From Phallus indusiatus (taxonomy: Eukaryota > Basidiomycota > Agaricomycetes > Phallales > Phallaceae): a stretch of DNA of 64,000 nt. Shown here piece after piece: positions 51,987 to 62,988 of this stretch; position 1 is the first letter of the stretch; each line of letters opens with the position of its first letter. Both the position numbers and the translations under genes were made by a program. The notes below the pieces were generated by a model, which saw only the letters and a program-made list of their open reading frames with translations, was not told the origin of the DNA and made no database searches. The stretch is from assembly GCA_027605045.1 (NCBI GenBank), contig JAQFWX010000023.1, positions 496,001 through 560,000 on the forward strand, written 5' to 3'.

Positions 51987-54900
51987 TCATGCAAGGGGTA
52001 TAGAAATCGGAACAGGAACAGGAACCTGATTCTCTTTTTCACCGTTCGCATCTACAGGCACGACGATCTGTCTCTCCTCCTTTTGCTTGTCTCCGCCTTC
52101 ACTCTCACCGATCCCACGGAAACTAACATCATCACCCTCCCATTCCTCTTCAGGCATCTGCTCGAGCAAACTCGGCTGAGCACGAATCTTGCTAAGCTCA
52201 GTCTTGACAGGCGAATTATTTGGATCGTATACACCCCCCAACGAAAGCGATCTTTTCCTCGGCTTTTGAGGCTGTAAAAACGACGGCGGCGGTAGGCCTG
52301 ACGTTGTTGATGGCGGTGGTGGTATTGCAGTCGACCCTAGTGTTAGATTCGTCTTCGCGGAAAGAACAGAGCTATTGAGAGGACCGAGTTTGCTCATTCT
52401 AGTCGTACCCGCCGACAGATGATTATCAATATCCGTGACGAACGAGATCAAAGCTCGTTTTTCTTGCTCAAGTTTATGACGGATCTACAATAGTTACAAG
52501 CATACCTATTAGCAAAGGAAGAACAGCACAATACAAAACGAGACGTACCTGTTTTTCTCTTTCAAGCTCTCTCACCAACTCATTACCCCAAGCCTCCTTC
52601 TCCTCCCTAACCTTCCGCTCAGCATCAACTTTAATCTTCCACTCCTTCTCAACGTCCTCCTTAACCTGACGAAGAGGCTCGCCAAGGTTATCCTCATACC
52701 CCGCAATGACGAGCTCCAACTCTTTAATATTCTTCGCTTGTTCCACCAACAACCGCTCCTTTTCTGCATCAGGTGCGTCTGCCGGAATAGCAGGTCGTGA
52801 TTCTAGTGCAGCTTCCAATGACAGAATCTGATTCGCTTGCGATTCAATTTGACGACGAGCGGCAAGAATCTCTTGTTGTAACTATTAGATTAAAGAGATG
52901 ATAAGTACAACGTTGTCCTTTGAGGTGAGGTGACAATAACAATGACATACCTGGTATGGGGATAGGTCAAAGTCCAACTTGCTCGGACTCGCGGGACGAG
53001 ATTTATCTCCACTGTTTTCATCAACGGTTTGACTCGTCAAAATGAGTTTCGTCAACTGCTTGATTCGAGCATTAAGATCGCCCATCGCGCGGGACTCGTC
53101 CACTTGCTAAACGAAGAAAGATCATTACTACCACGTCGTCGCTGTCATGTAAAAAGAAAAGAACAAACTTCTCTCGCGCTCAACCGTCTGTTCCTAACAG
53201 GTGCCTCTCTTTCTCGTTCTTCCAGTCTTCTCTTCAACTCCTCAATCTCCTTTCTGTACCGCTCAATAAGAGCTTCAGTATCCACAACCTCAACCTTGGT
53301 TGCACAGAGCTATCCAGGAAAAGAAAAGGGTCAGCAAGCTTACACATAGCAAGAAAGGAAGAAGAGAAACAGCATACGTGGACTTTCTTCACGCGTTGTG
53401 CGAATAAGAGCGTACTCGTACTCTCCACAATGGCATTGAGATCCGGGTTCAGTGTACATATTACACTGATACGAGCGTTGCCCGAGAGGGAAGGCTGAAG
53501 CAGGCGAGTAAGCTTGGAGTTTCGGTAGGGTACGTGATCACTTTGTGGATAATGTTAACATTGTAATATGTAAAACGTAAATCAACTCACTTTTTCCCTT
53601 TCGCATGATTCTCAGCTAAGGTTCCTATAACTGTTCCTAGAGTTAGAAGACTACCAATACATATCAGCAAACCATGTCGACGTCGCGAAAGAACTGCCGT
53701 CACCTTGTATTGATATATTTACCCTCGCGAGTTCGTTCTTTATCACTAGTAGCTTTTTCAGAACCGGCCAAATCTATCAGGCTCTGAAAGATACCAAATA
53801 AGCACTATGCCACGAGGAGCGAAAAGGACAGAAAAAAACCTACCAGAACGCTAGTCCGGACACTTCTACCGCCCCTAGCTTGCAACCGTGAACCTCCAGG
53901 AGTAGGCGGAACAGCATTCATCTAATACGAACAGTAGGTAATGAATAACCTGCCAATAACAAGAAAGCGATCATAGAAACCCTTACCCTCTTTTCATCAT
54001 CTTCCGGTGTTGTCGCGCGTTCTCTACTCTCAATAACAAGTCGGAATATGCTGTGACTTCGAGAACTACGTTCATTCCAGTCCGTACTAGCCGTCCGACG
54101 ATTAGCTTCCCCACGTTGGATAACTTCACGAACAGATTTCAAAGACGTAACCACTTCTTCTCGTAAAGGGTGGATGATAACTTGATTGCCCAGTCCGCCT
54201 TGCAAACCAACAGGTGTACCGCTAGAACTGAGTAGATCGTGGATCGTTTCGTTGTATATTTCAAGGTATGAGCAACGGAGAAGAAATTCACGGGAAGGAG
54301 TGGATTTGATGTATCCAAAGACGTCTCTTACTGCACGTGGGATGATACCGGGTTCTTCGTCGGTACCGGTCTATATGTATGTGTCAACAGTTGGGGTCAA
54401 GCCAAAGAAAGAACATATTGGGTACAAACCAGAGTATGTGTTTTACCACTTGCAGTTTGACCATAAGCAAAGACGACCGCGTTGTAGCCTTCCATTGCTG
54501 CTCGGACATGGCTTTTAGCAGTTTTGACATAGACAGACTTGGAAACAGTATCAGGGTTAAAAATGTTATCTTTTGTGAATGAGCATTTATGTGAGACCAT
54601 GAGGGTAAAAGACTTTCGAAGTTCTTACCAAATCGGAATTCAGGAGAAGGAGTCGCACCGTTTCTTGCATTTTCGGGTTTGAGTTTAATGACAGGATCTT
54701 CGGAGTCGGAAACATCCCATGCTAAGGCCTGTTCCGAAGGCCGTATACTATTTGAGAGATTCAGTTCAGTGCAGGCACTTCAAGAAATTGACATACCGAA
54801 TGGATACCAATACTTTATCTTCCTTCTGTGTATCCAATCCAGAGCTGAGTCGTCCACCGCTGAAAACATCTTCCATATCAATGCTAACATCAGGATCAAC

Positions 54901-55308
54901 TTCAACGTTTTGAAAATCGACCAAGCCTTCTTCAGGATCACCCGAGATGTCAGGAGTACCACTAAAATCATTCGTGAACATGGTGTCATTTCGTCGAGGA
55001 GTTCCATTGCCATTGTTCTTCTTGGGTGTCGTTGGCGCGTTTCCAAGAACACTGATTGGGCGTGGGTAGTTGCTGAGAGTTGAGCGTGGTCGAGATTCGA
55101 TACTAAGAGGAGCGCGGATTTTCTTGGGAGGTGAATTCTGAGTATGAAGAGGAGTGGGTGCACGAATTGCCGAGGGATATCGAGCGACAGATGGTGGGGG
55201 GATGGATGATGCTGGTTGTGCTGTATTCTCGTCCTGCTTCATGGAAAGATTTGAATGCGTCCGTTTCATGGGCGTCGTGAAAGGAATGCCCAGTTTCGAC
55301 ATTGACAT
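51987..55308 (-). CDS. Kinesin-7 family (CENP-E/Kip2-type) microtubule motor
   Basis: Twelve exons encode 887 residues: 55308-54797, 54747-54629, 54569-54430, 54370-53987, 53921-53844, 53783-53704, 53650-53591, 53540-53378, 53309-53169, 53106-52951, 52881-52549, 52484-51987. All eleven introns are GT-AG, 49-69 nt. A Ser/Pro-rich N-terminal extension (1-165) precedes the motor (about 166-515). The ATP site has P-loop GQTASGKT (247-254), switch I NERSSRSHS (356-364) and switch II DLAGSE (415-420). A 26-residue Pro/Gly/Arg-rich insert (386-411) sits between switch I and switch II. The neck KVEVVDTEALIERYRKEIEE is typical of kinesin-7. A coiled coil (about 612-745) should dimerise it, and the C-terminal tail is disordered. 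Fungal kinesin-7 motors walk towards microtubule plus ends and act in polarity or mitosis; which role applies here is open. All motor residues look intact. Confidence 0.93.
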
Positions 55309-55808
55309 GGTCTGCGTCCGACGGCGACGATGGTCCCTCAAATTGTGACAATGTCTGTCACGCGACGCGTGGTTTGAACTGATCACGTGGTCGTGATCCA
55401 GGCAAACGGCGGCAAAAGCAGATGGTCTGTGCACGACCCCTCTGAAAATGTATATAAACTGCTCGCCTCGCACTTTTGTTTCCTCATACTTACCTTGATG
55501 GCGCGGATGCCTTCATGTCTTGTGTTCGCGGGCCATGGGAGTCGGCCATAGCACGGCGACAAGTTTGTCCTCAGTCGACGCCTGTGGTTTGTATGTGGCA
55601 AATGCTGCATGCACTGTCTAAATATTTTCCTGTCCTGGTCTACCCCCTCTGGGGTGTCCGGGCTCTCTTTTTTTGGTTAAATGTCTGTACTAACCCTAAC
55701 CCTATATGAGTTTACTCGATAATAAATAATAAAATACTGTTATATTAAAGAATGGATATAGTGATCATCGTGTGAACTGTCTGAAATTCCTTCGTGTAAC
55801 TGAAGCCT
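55309..55808. other. Intergenic: kinesin promoter and 3' flank of the unknown gene
   Basis: Five hundred bases between the kinesin start (-) and the stop of the minus-strand unknown-function gene. It must contain the kinesin promoter. Two CCCTAA-type units at 55692-55704 resemble telomere repeats but are too few to mean anything. No gene is supported here. Confidence 0.6.
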
Positions 55809-56921
55809 TCAAGAAAGGATAGTAATCGTCAAAAGACAACCCTTTCCATCAATAGCAATGCCTTTAAAAGTGCATGTGGACCGTGTTTAAAGTAGCCTTG
55901 AAACTGAATAACTTACTATGATTGATACCGGTTGTGCCAATGGGTAAAAGTCCCTCAATAACTTGGGATATGGTAGAATAGCGAACACCTTTATACTTTG
56001 TTTGTCCAACTGCACGAGTTACCAGTGCATCCCTGCAGAATCGTTCAGAAAAAACTCATTTTCATCCCAAGATAATTGGGCACGCACCTCCCCTTATTAT
56101 AGCCGTCGGGTCTGATCATATGATGTTTGAGCACGTTCTATGCAAAGAATTCATTGGTATTTCAAAATCAATATTGCTCAAAATTATACTACACACCTCC
56201 TCGTATGAAACTCTAAAAAAGAAAATTCATCAATAGTGTATCAGAACAACAACGGCATACAAGTGCTTACGCCAAAAACAAAGCACCTGAGTTGGCTGTA
56301 GGACCGTCTTGTCTCCAGTACCGCAAGTGGTTTCCACCAATCAAAGATTCAATCCCAGTTCCTATGAATGGTATACTATAGTCCTGTCGAAGAACTTTGA
56401 TTTCAGGTTTGGGTCCATTTCCGTCACCCAAATCAGCCATTTGCAACACGCCGCGATGAAGACCTATAAGAAATGATGAGCAAAATTCATAATGTGTTTA
56501 TAAATTAAGAGATAATCTACCAAGAAACTCCGTTGAACTGCACACGGTCGTATCAGTTTTGATATGCAATGATGAAGAAGAAAATAATTACAAGCCAATG
56601 GATTTCGCCCAGTTGAGAAATCCGGCATCTGTCAGGACTTCCGAAGAACTTTGGCCAGAGATAATAACCTAATGGGAAAGAAAAGTAAGTATACAAACTA
56701 GTCTGGAATAGCTAGTAACATGCATTCAAAGGCTCTCCCAAGCCGCCAGAAGAATCCAGCATACTTCCATTCCCCTTCCCCGGGTGATAATAATCCACCT
56801 TTGATTCGGCTGGAGCACTACCATTAGGTACTGATGTGGAACCGTTTTCCATTAACCCTTCTACTATATGCTTCCCCCCATTCTCCGTCGAAATGTCTTG
56901 CGATTGTGCGTTGGATTCCAT
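55809..56921 (-). CDS. Conserved fungal protein of unknown function, eight exons
   Basis: Eight exons (56921-56724, 56668-56592, 56537-56521, 56463-56271, 56212-56197, 56137-56088, 56032-55917, 55861-55809) encode 239 residues. I recognise the conserved blocks from uncharacterised asco- and basidiomycete proteins but cannot name a function: YYHPGKGNGS, GGLGEPLN, MADLGDGNG, ESLIGGNHLRYWRQDG, ANSGALFLAVS, DGYNKGRD and TTGINHSIAIDG. Each splice join restores one of these blocks, which is the main support for the model. Exons 3 and 5 are microexons of 17 and 16 nt. The first intron appears to be GC-AG (56669-56723); only that donor rejoins LN to VIISG. Some relatives seem to carry a signal peptide; none is visible here, so a further upstream exon is possible. 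The conserved Asp, His, Asn and Trp residues could suggest an enzyme, but that is speculation. Confidence 0.75.
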
Positions 56922-58415
56922 ACCGTTATAGATGGTTGTCAAAGCTGTCAGAACTTAATAGGGACGACACAAGCCCGTAAAGCTGCGCTTTATCCTTCGG
57001 GGTGAGAAGGGGGTCAGCCCTTGTCGTCGATTTATTGTATTTCGAATCGCCAAGATTAATTATAGCAAAAGAAGCTGTGAAATTAGCTCTAGCATTCAAT
57101 CAATATGTGTTTATTTTCAACAAGAAAAGAGACCGCTTTGGGCAGGATAGGCTCGAGCTTTCGATGAGGAAATGGGAAGGTGATATTAGTGAAAAGAGAG
57201 CAAAATCCGTGTGTTGCGGCAGATCATAAACACACAGTTCGCTTATCAGGAAGAAGCCAGTTGATGCTGTAATAATGCAAGTGACTTGTCACCTTGTTTG
57301 GAGGAGTGCGGATTAGGATTGGGCACCAGGCGTTAATGGCACCTCAAATGAATTAGATAACCTGTACCTGGAATGATTCGTGATTCGTCTCGAACAATTC
57401 TCAATCACTGATATTGAATATTCACACAGTGAAATGACACTTGGATCGTCCATGTATTCTATTGTGCTTTGGACGCTCCATGACAGTGATAATATCATAA
57501 GAGATACCCCTATTTCTACTGATTCAAGTACAAGCGATTTTGCCATTAGTAAGTCTCCGCGATACAAATACACAAAGCCAGCTATAATATGCTGATCTCA
57601 GTTTTCAGGAGTTAGGCCGCCCCGGGTGGCTGTTCACAATAGCCGTTATCTAAATATAAATCTCAGTTTCGCAATCGTTCACAGAAACACACGCAAATTC
57701 AAACGCACTAAAATTCAAAGATATCCGCGGGGTAAATCTGTTTCCGACTCTCTAAGCATTGTGATTGGTGTGGCGAGACCTGCAGTTTGTAATTACATCC
57801 ATCACTAGCATCACGAGTCACTGGGTGAGTTTAATTGCGAAATGAATCTTACCCAACACCGTGAAGTGAGAGGCGGAATCAAAGAAGGCAGTTAAGAAAG
57901 GCAAGATTCTACGGACGAAAACTTGTTCTGTCCTGTTGCTTTTTTGCCAAAAGAACGGCTGGAATATAGGAAACCGTGTGGACTGTCTGTCCCTTTGTTG
58001 TCGATGGACGCCGAAACTTGAGGACAATCGATGACATGGCTGTGCACACTCCTCGCGAGCCTTTGTCTGCCTCAACTGAGGCGCCAAGAAACCTAGTTTA
58101 TGGACTGATGGTTATTCTAGGACGAATGGTCCATCGTAACGAGGCGCCCATCTTCCTAGTCCCAACAGTGGCTCACTATCGAAGAAATCAGACGAGAGTC
58201 AAGGTGTAGAGAAGCATAATGACTTTTGAATCTGAACGCGTCGATCTTTTCCTAAATACATGATAAGTTCAGTTGAATGTACATGTGAACCCTAACGTGA
58301 ACTGCTACCACAGTAACGCAAGATTTATGTGCAACTCAGCGAATCGTGTGTATTTTTTCCAATCAGTCAATCCTGAAAAACACCCCGGGATATCGGTAAC
58401 CGTTGCACTGCACTC
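56922..58415. other. Intergenic, no gene supported
   Basis: About 1.5 kb upstream of the unknown-function gene and downstream of the DUF6533 pseudogene. Minus-strand frames at 57313-57573 and 57818-58087 (86 and 89 codons) show no domain and no credible splice partners. The 57820-58210 stretch is less AT-rich than its flanks, yet nothing is recognised in it. Confidence 0.5.
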
Positions 58416-59556
58416 TTAGGAATTCTGAGCGCTGTCGTATGGAACATGCACATGGGCTCCCACCATTCCACCCCCAAAGTTCACCTTGGTGTTTGTGCGA
58501 CGAGAAACGTCGAGCGAATAGTCCTGACTCAGACCACTTGCGGAACGCAAGTTAAGGATCAACCGAGACGCCTCACGACCCCACGCGGATTGAGTTCGGG
58601 TATGGGCCATGCGAGACAAGGCTAGGACTTACACGTACGTCAATCAACGGACAACACCAACTGAAGTGCACTTTTTAGCATTTTCAAACAAACTAGTACT
58701 AACATCCTTACTAGAATATTAAACGCGATATAGATTTCATGCTATTTCCAATTATACAAAGCAAATAAATAAAATCTTTTGTCAACCAAGAAGTGGCAGA
58801 GTTTATACATAATAACGAAAACATACTGAATAAATTTAAGAACGTCCAGATGCCATCCCGTAGAAAGGTATAGTAAAGTGTGCTAAATAATGACGAGCAT
58901 TCCTTCCCATTGAAGATAAATGAATCGCCCTGCGACTAGAACAAAAAGAACCATATGTACGCAAAAAATAGGGTTCCTTAAAAATAGTTAATGCTCTTTT
59001 TTCGGATTTGAGAGAATTGAAGGTCCTTTACCAGATACTCGATACAAGTGTTGAAACATCCGATATTATACAACTTCCGAGGTGCAATTGCTTCGGGAAG
59101 GGGTTAGGAACAACTTGGAAGCGAGGCAGAACTCTTATAAGCATGCTTAAGGAGGCCACAACTGCCATAACTTCGAAGGTGAAAAGAGAGATAAACATCT
59201 TGTTTCTTCCATAAAATGCATACACTAAGCAAGTTCTTTAGAAAGTTAGCAACTGTTGAACATACCGCGAAATAATACGGCTACACATGTAGACACGGTC
59301 ATTCCCAAAATCGCTTGATACATTTCGCTCGCAATTGATAAGAGATCATATTGCGCAGCATACGCTTGAGCTGCCAGAGCGAGAAAGCGAATGCAACTCT
59401 GAACAACATAGCTATAAGAGAAGGTTTCAAGTTGGAGCTGTGGTTAACCCAAGATACTATGTCGTAATTGGTAATATTAAATTCGTTCACTATATCTGGT
59501 AAGGGAGCCTCTGGGAATCCCAAACAATCGCCGTTTTCCATCACTATTTGATTCAT
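58416..59556 (-). pseudogene. Decayed paralogue of the DUF6533 membrane-protein gene
   Basis: A diverged copy of the gene at 60884-62356, same strand, about 2.5 kb away. Matching pieces include the start (MNQIVMENGDCLGFPE), a third-helix region, YAFYGRNK followed by a fourth helix, the SCIISDVSTL block, AGRFIYLQWEG, RDGIWTFL, and the end ASRLILNLRSASG to NFGGG. Two defects are visible. About 200 bp of the intact copy (roughly 62060-62256: first helix exon, microexon and introns) is missing, so exon 1 runs straight into a former intron near 59460. Near 58890 a net 4 bp gain shifts frame after LQWEG and brings an in-frame stop. Other splice sites survive, so decay is fairly recent. I give no repaired protein. 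An unusual but working splice form cannot be excluded. Confidence 0.75.
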
Positions 59557-60246
59557 ATCGCCGAGGATAAGCAAACGAAATATCAAAAGAAAGCGGGAGG
59601 ATACCTGACGGAGGTCAATCTGAACGACAGCTGTCATGGTAGTGGGGCTCCTCAATAAAGTTGGTGCCAGACAGAAGGAACCACGCGCACACTTTTGTAT
59701 TGCATCATCCAAATATCCCCTTGAAACATGCATCTTTTCTCACTTCTAAGATGACTGATGATGATTATGTCTGTAATTTGTTAGAGGGACGGGCTGTGTT
59801 CGAAAACGCGTACGCAGAAAAAAAAACTTCGGGGTTAAGACTTGCTCAGCAAATTATCACTCCAAGCGACAACGAGACTTTTCAGGTGTTAGGATGGGTC
59901 TGGAAATGACGAAAAGGGCTGTTAACGTGGATGCTCGGACGCCAAGTGCGATGATGGCGAAAATGGTGGATATCGAAAATGATGAGCTCTGGCCGCTGGC
60001 GCCCGCCCGCGAGCTTGCTTGAGTCTTGACATGAGTACTAGCGCCTCCTTTACTCTCTGGCCTGTGTTACCAATGCGTTTTTCGAGACCGCCATCGAACG
60101 TGACGACACGCAAGAGTTTTTTTTCGTTCAGGCCTGCACCAGTTTTTTCTGTTCTGTTGAACCTGAAGATGAGAAAGGCGCCCGCCGCCAAGACTCAAGC
60201 ACATACGGCGTCCGCCGGGTTGTGTCACGGTACGCTAGCGCCCCTT

Positions 60247-60391
60247 CCGATTATTCGATTTCTTCGATTTCTTTCGGTTTCATTTCGTATTACGATTTCC
60301 TTCATTTCCCGTACTTTGCCGTCTCCATTAGTTCCCTCGTTTTCTCGATTTCTCGATTTCTTCGATTTCTTTCGATTTCTGTTTGTATCTC
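60247..60391. repeat. TTCGATTTC-type simple-sequence tract
   Basis: Repeated, slightly varied units of TCGATTTCT and TTTCGATTTC run for about 145 bp, most regular at 60340-60391. No function is evident; the pattern is that of a degenerate minisatellite. Confidence 0.7.
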
Positions 60392-60476
60392 CTCGGATCC
60401 CATGGAGATCAGTCGGGCGCCTCATATTCGGTACTTATATGCGTTTTCCCTAGAGGGGGATACCTAAGCTTGTTCT

Positions 60477-60552
60477 CTTAGGTTTTCCCTCCTCTAGGTG
60501 AGTAGTTAGTCGTTGTCCCTCAATAGATCTTAGGTTTTCCCTCCTCTAGGTG
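60477..60552. repeat. Pair of 24 bp direct repeats
   Basis: Two perfect copies of a 24 bp unit (60477-60500 and 60529-60552) contain TTTTCCCTCCTCTAGG and are spaced 52 bp start to start. An inverted relative, CCTAGAGGGGG, lies just upstream at 60449-60459. The unit could be a protein-binding site or an element end; neither is shown. Confidence 0.75.
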
Positions 60553-60883
60553 TGTGCCCTGAGTCGCCCTAACAGGTTGACCTCGAGCGGATCCTGCTCT
60601 TGTGCTCTTTCACCAACAATTAATGATCAACCGATCATGCTTAAATGTATATCCAATATTCGTTCATCCTTCCTTTTTTCTTTCCCATTTCTTTCCCATC
60701 ATCATACTCACATATCTCATCTCAGCAAACTCATTATTATAATAAGTTATGTTTGTACATCACATCTAATAAATTTTAAATCTGCGTCATACAGTGGCGT
60801 ACGAATATCATATATTTTATCCTCTATCGATTGTCAAACATATTCCAGGAAGCAAGAAACGATATAACCGTCCGTTGAGATGC

Positions 60884-62356
60884 TCAACTAAACGTGTCTT
60901 CATGAGAATCTTGAGTGCTGTCGTACGCAACATCCACATAGGCTCCTATCACTCCACCGCCAAAGTTCACCCTCGTGTTGGTACGGTGCGATGCGTCAAG
61001 CGAATAGTCATGTCTCTGACCACTCGCAGAACGTAAATTAAGGATCAACCGAGAAGCCTAATTACCCCGCGCGTTGTGGGTTCGGGTATCATGCGAAACA
61101 GGGGGTAGGACTTACACATGTGCCAACCAGTGGAAAACACCAGCTGAAGCACATAATTTAGTATTGAAAATAAGCGGGTTAAAGCCAACGTCCTCACTAT
61201 AGAGCTATTAAACCCAATATTGAGTTTGTGCTATTCCCAATTATACAGAGTAGATAAATAACTTCAATCTCGTCAACGAACGTTAGGTTCATGTGCAACT
61301 TGAATAATAACGTACTGAATAAAGCTAAGAAAGTCCAAATGCCATCCCGTACAAAGGTGAAGTAAAGAGTACTAAGCAATAATGGGCCTTTCCATTGAAG
61401 ATAAATATACCGTCCAGCGGCTAGACCAAAAAGAACCGCCTGCACGGAAAGGATAGGAATCCTTGAAAAATAGTCAATGCCTTTTTTGTCACGTTGCAAG
61501 AGTTGGTGTTCGTTACCAAATATCTGACGCGAGTGTTGAAACATTGGATATAATACAACTTCCGAAGCGCAGTTGGTTAGGGAAGGGGTTAGGAGCTATT
61601 TGAACTCGAGGCACAGCTACGATGAGGGTGCTCAAGGAGGCCGCAAATGCCATAGCTTCGAAAACACAAAGAGATATAAGTAACTTTTTGTTTCTCCCAT
61701 AAAACGCATACACTGGGAGAAAGATTTCAACATAAGCAGCATCTTAAGGTTGGCAATCTGTTAAACATACCGCGGCATATCAACAATATGTCTACAAATG
61801 TGGACGTACTTAGCCCGAGGGTCGCTTGGGACCAAATGAGTGCTCTACAAACGGATGGTGAGACACGTCTTGTACTGACGTCGAGCGCAAGAGCGACGCT
61901 GAGGATATATTAAACTTGTAGTTAATGAATGATCTCCATTTATTACAATAATAACAAGGTTTACGCTTGAACTGCCACAGTAAGAAGGCGAATCACTCCG
62001 AATGAAAAAGCGATCAGAGAAAACTTAGATCTGAGGTTCCAATTTAGCCAGGGTATTTTGTCTTCGTGAAATGAGCTTACTTCCAGATATATTGCACCTA
62101 TTCGAATACATAGGCATTAAACAAAGACATGAAATTGAAACATAAAAGTACCTCTCTGTCAAATACCAATAGGATGTCCCAGAACAGCAGCGCGGAAGAG
62201 GCGACTGTAACTTTGTGAGGCGAGATCAATTTACAGAAGCAGGTATGGACTGTTACCGATGTTGTAATTCACGGTATAAAGTTCGTTCGATATTCCGGGT
62301 AGAGCTGCTGCTGGGATTCCAAAAAAACCACCGTTATTCATTGCGGTTTGATTCAT
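60884..62356 (-). CDS. DUF6533-type seven-helix membrane protein
   Basis: Nine exons (62356-62257, 62210-62152, 62097-62081, 62030-61965, 61898-61771, 61712-61517, 61461-61198, 61143-61116, 61057-60884; GT-AG introns 46-66 nt) encode 343 residues. Seven hydrophobic segments are visible: ASSALLFWDILLVF with the DREV motif (about 36-55), then segments near 60-88, 100-125, 130-155, 190-212, 225-245 and 252-285. Typical family landmarks are DREV-YIW after helix 1, ICRVYAFYGRN after helix 3, FVRDGIW before helix 6 and ASRLILNLRSASG at the start of the cytosolic tail. DUF6533 proteins are abundant in agaricomycetes. They look receptor-like, but no ligand or function is known to me. The 17 nt third exon and 28 nt eighth exon are supported by frame continuity and by the paralogue at 58416-59556. 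Confidence 0.83.
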
Positions 62357-62988
62357 TCCGCTGAGGGGAAGCAGGGGGAAGACTGGGGAAGCGAGCGGAG
62401 GACGTCAAAAAGAAGGCAGGGGGGATTAACAGCTGTCATGTGTTGTTCTTCTTCTTTAATAAATTTAGTGTCAGACAACGAATCTCACGTGCACTTCCGC
62501 ATTATTGAATCTTCCAAGAATTGTTGGGAAGCTCTCTCGAAACACGCATCTTACCACTTCTAAGGCGAATGATCGCGATATCGCCATGAATTAGCAGATA
62601 TCATTGGGAGATATTCATCGGCATACTTTAAGCCAAACATCCAACCAGTATGGTAGCTTCGCAAATATTTCAAGTTGATCTAGTCAGATGGAATGTTGCA
62701 CTTCTCAATAATGAGAAAAAAAGAAGCAATATAACACGCCGGTGTTGCAGATTTAGAAGTACCAACAGCCCACCAGATTGATATTACCTGGCAAACTGAT
62801 TTCATTGCAATTTGAAAAACGTGAATCATAATGCCATGGAATCAGTTTTCAAAGAGCAGCGCTGGTTCGTGCCGAGCCTAGCACCGCACTGCCGGCACAC
62901 TGATATTCGCGGAGACAATTTGCTGGATCCCCTCAACTTGAACACATTGCATTTCGCCCAGATAGATTGTTCATCAATTTCGCTGTAG
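62357..62988. other. Divergent intergenic region
   Basis: 632 bp between the start codons of the DUF6533 gene (-) and the F-box gene (+), so it holds both promoters. The part to about 62585 is related to the flank of the pseudogene copy (59557-59760). No extra gene is seen. Confidence 0.5.

Larger units (their letters stand above)
59557..60883. other. Intergenic between duplicated DUF6533 copies
   Basis: The first 200 bases (to about 59760) still resemble the upstream flank of the intact copy, including a shared ACAGCTGTCATG, so the duplication included promoter DNA. A possible small plus-strand frame starting at 59750 (MTDDDYVCNLLEGRAVFENA and on, about 50 codons) has no recognisable family. 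59990-60230 is GC-richer with an imperfect inverted similarity around GCTTGAGTCTTG. Simple and short direct repeats follow and are listed separately. Confidence 0.5.

Noticed and set aside
55692..55704. Telomere-like CCCTAA units
   Set aside because: Only two units, internal to the window, expected by chance.
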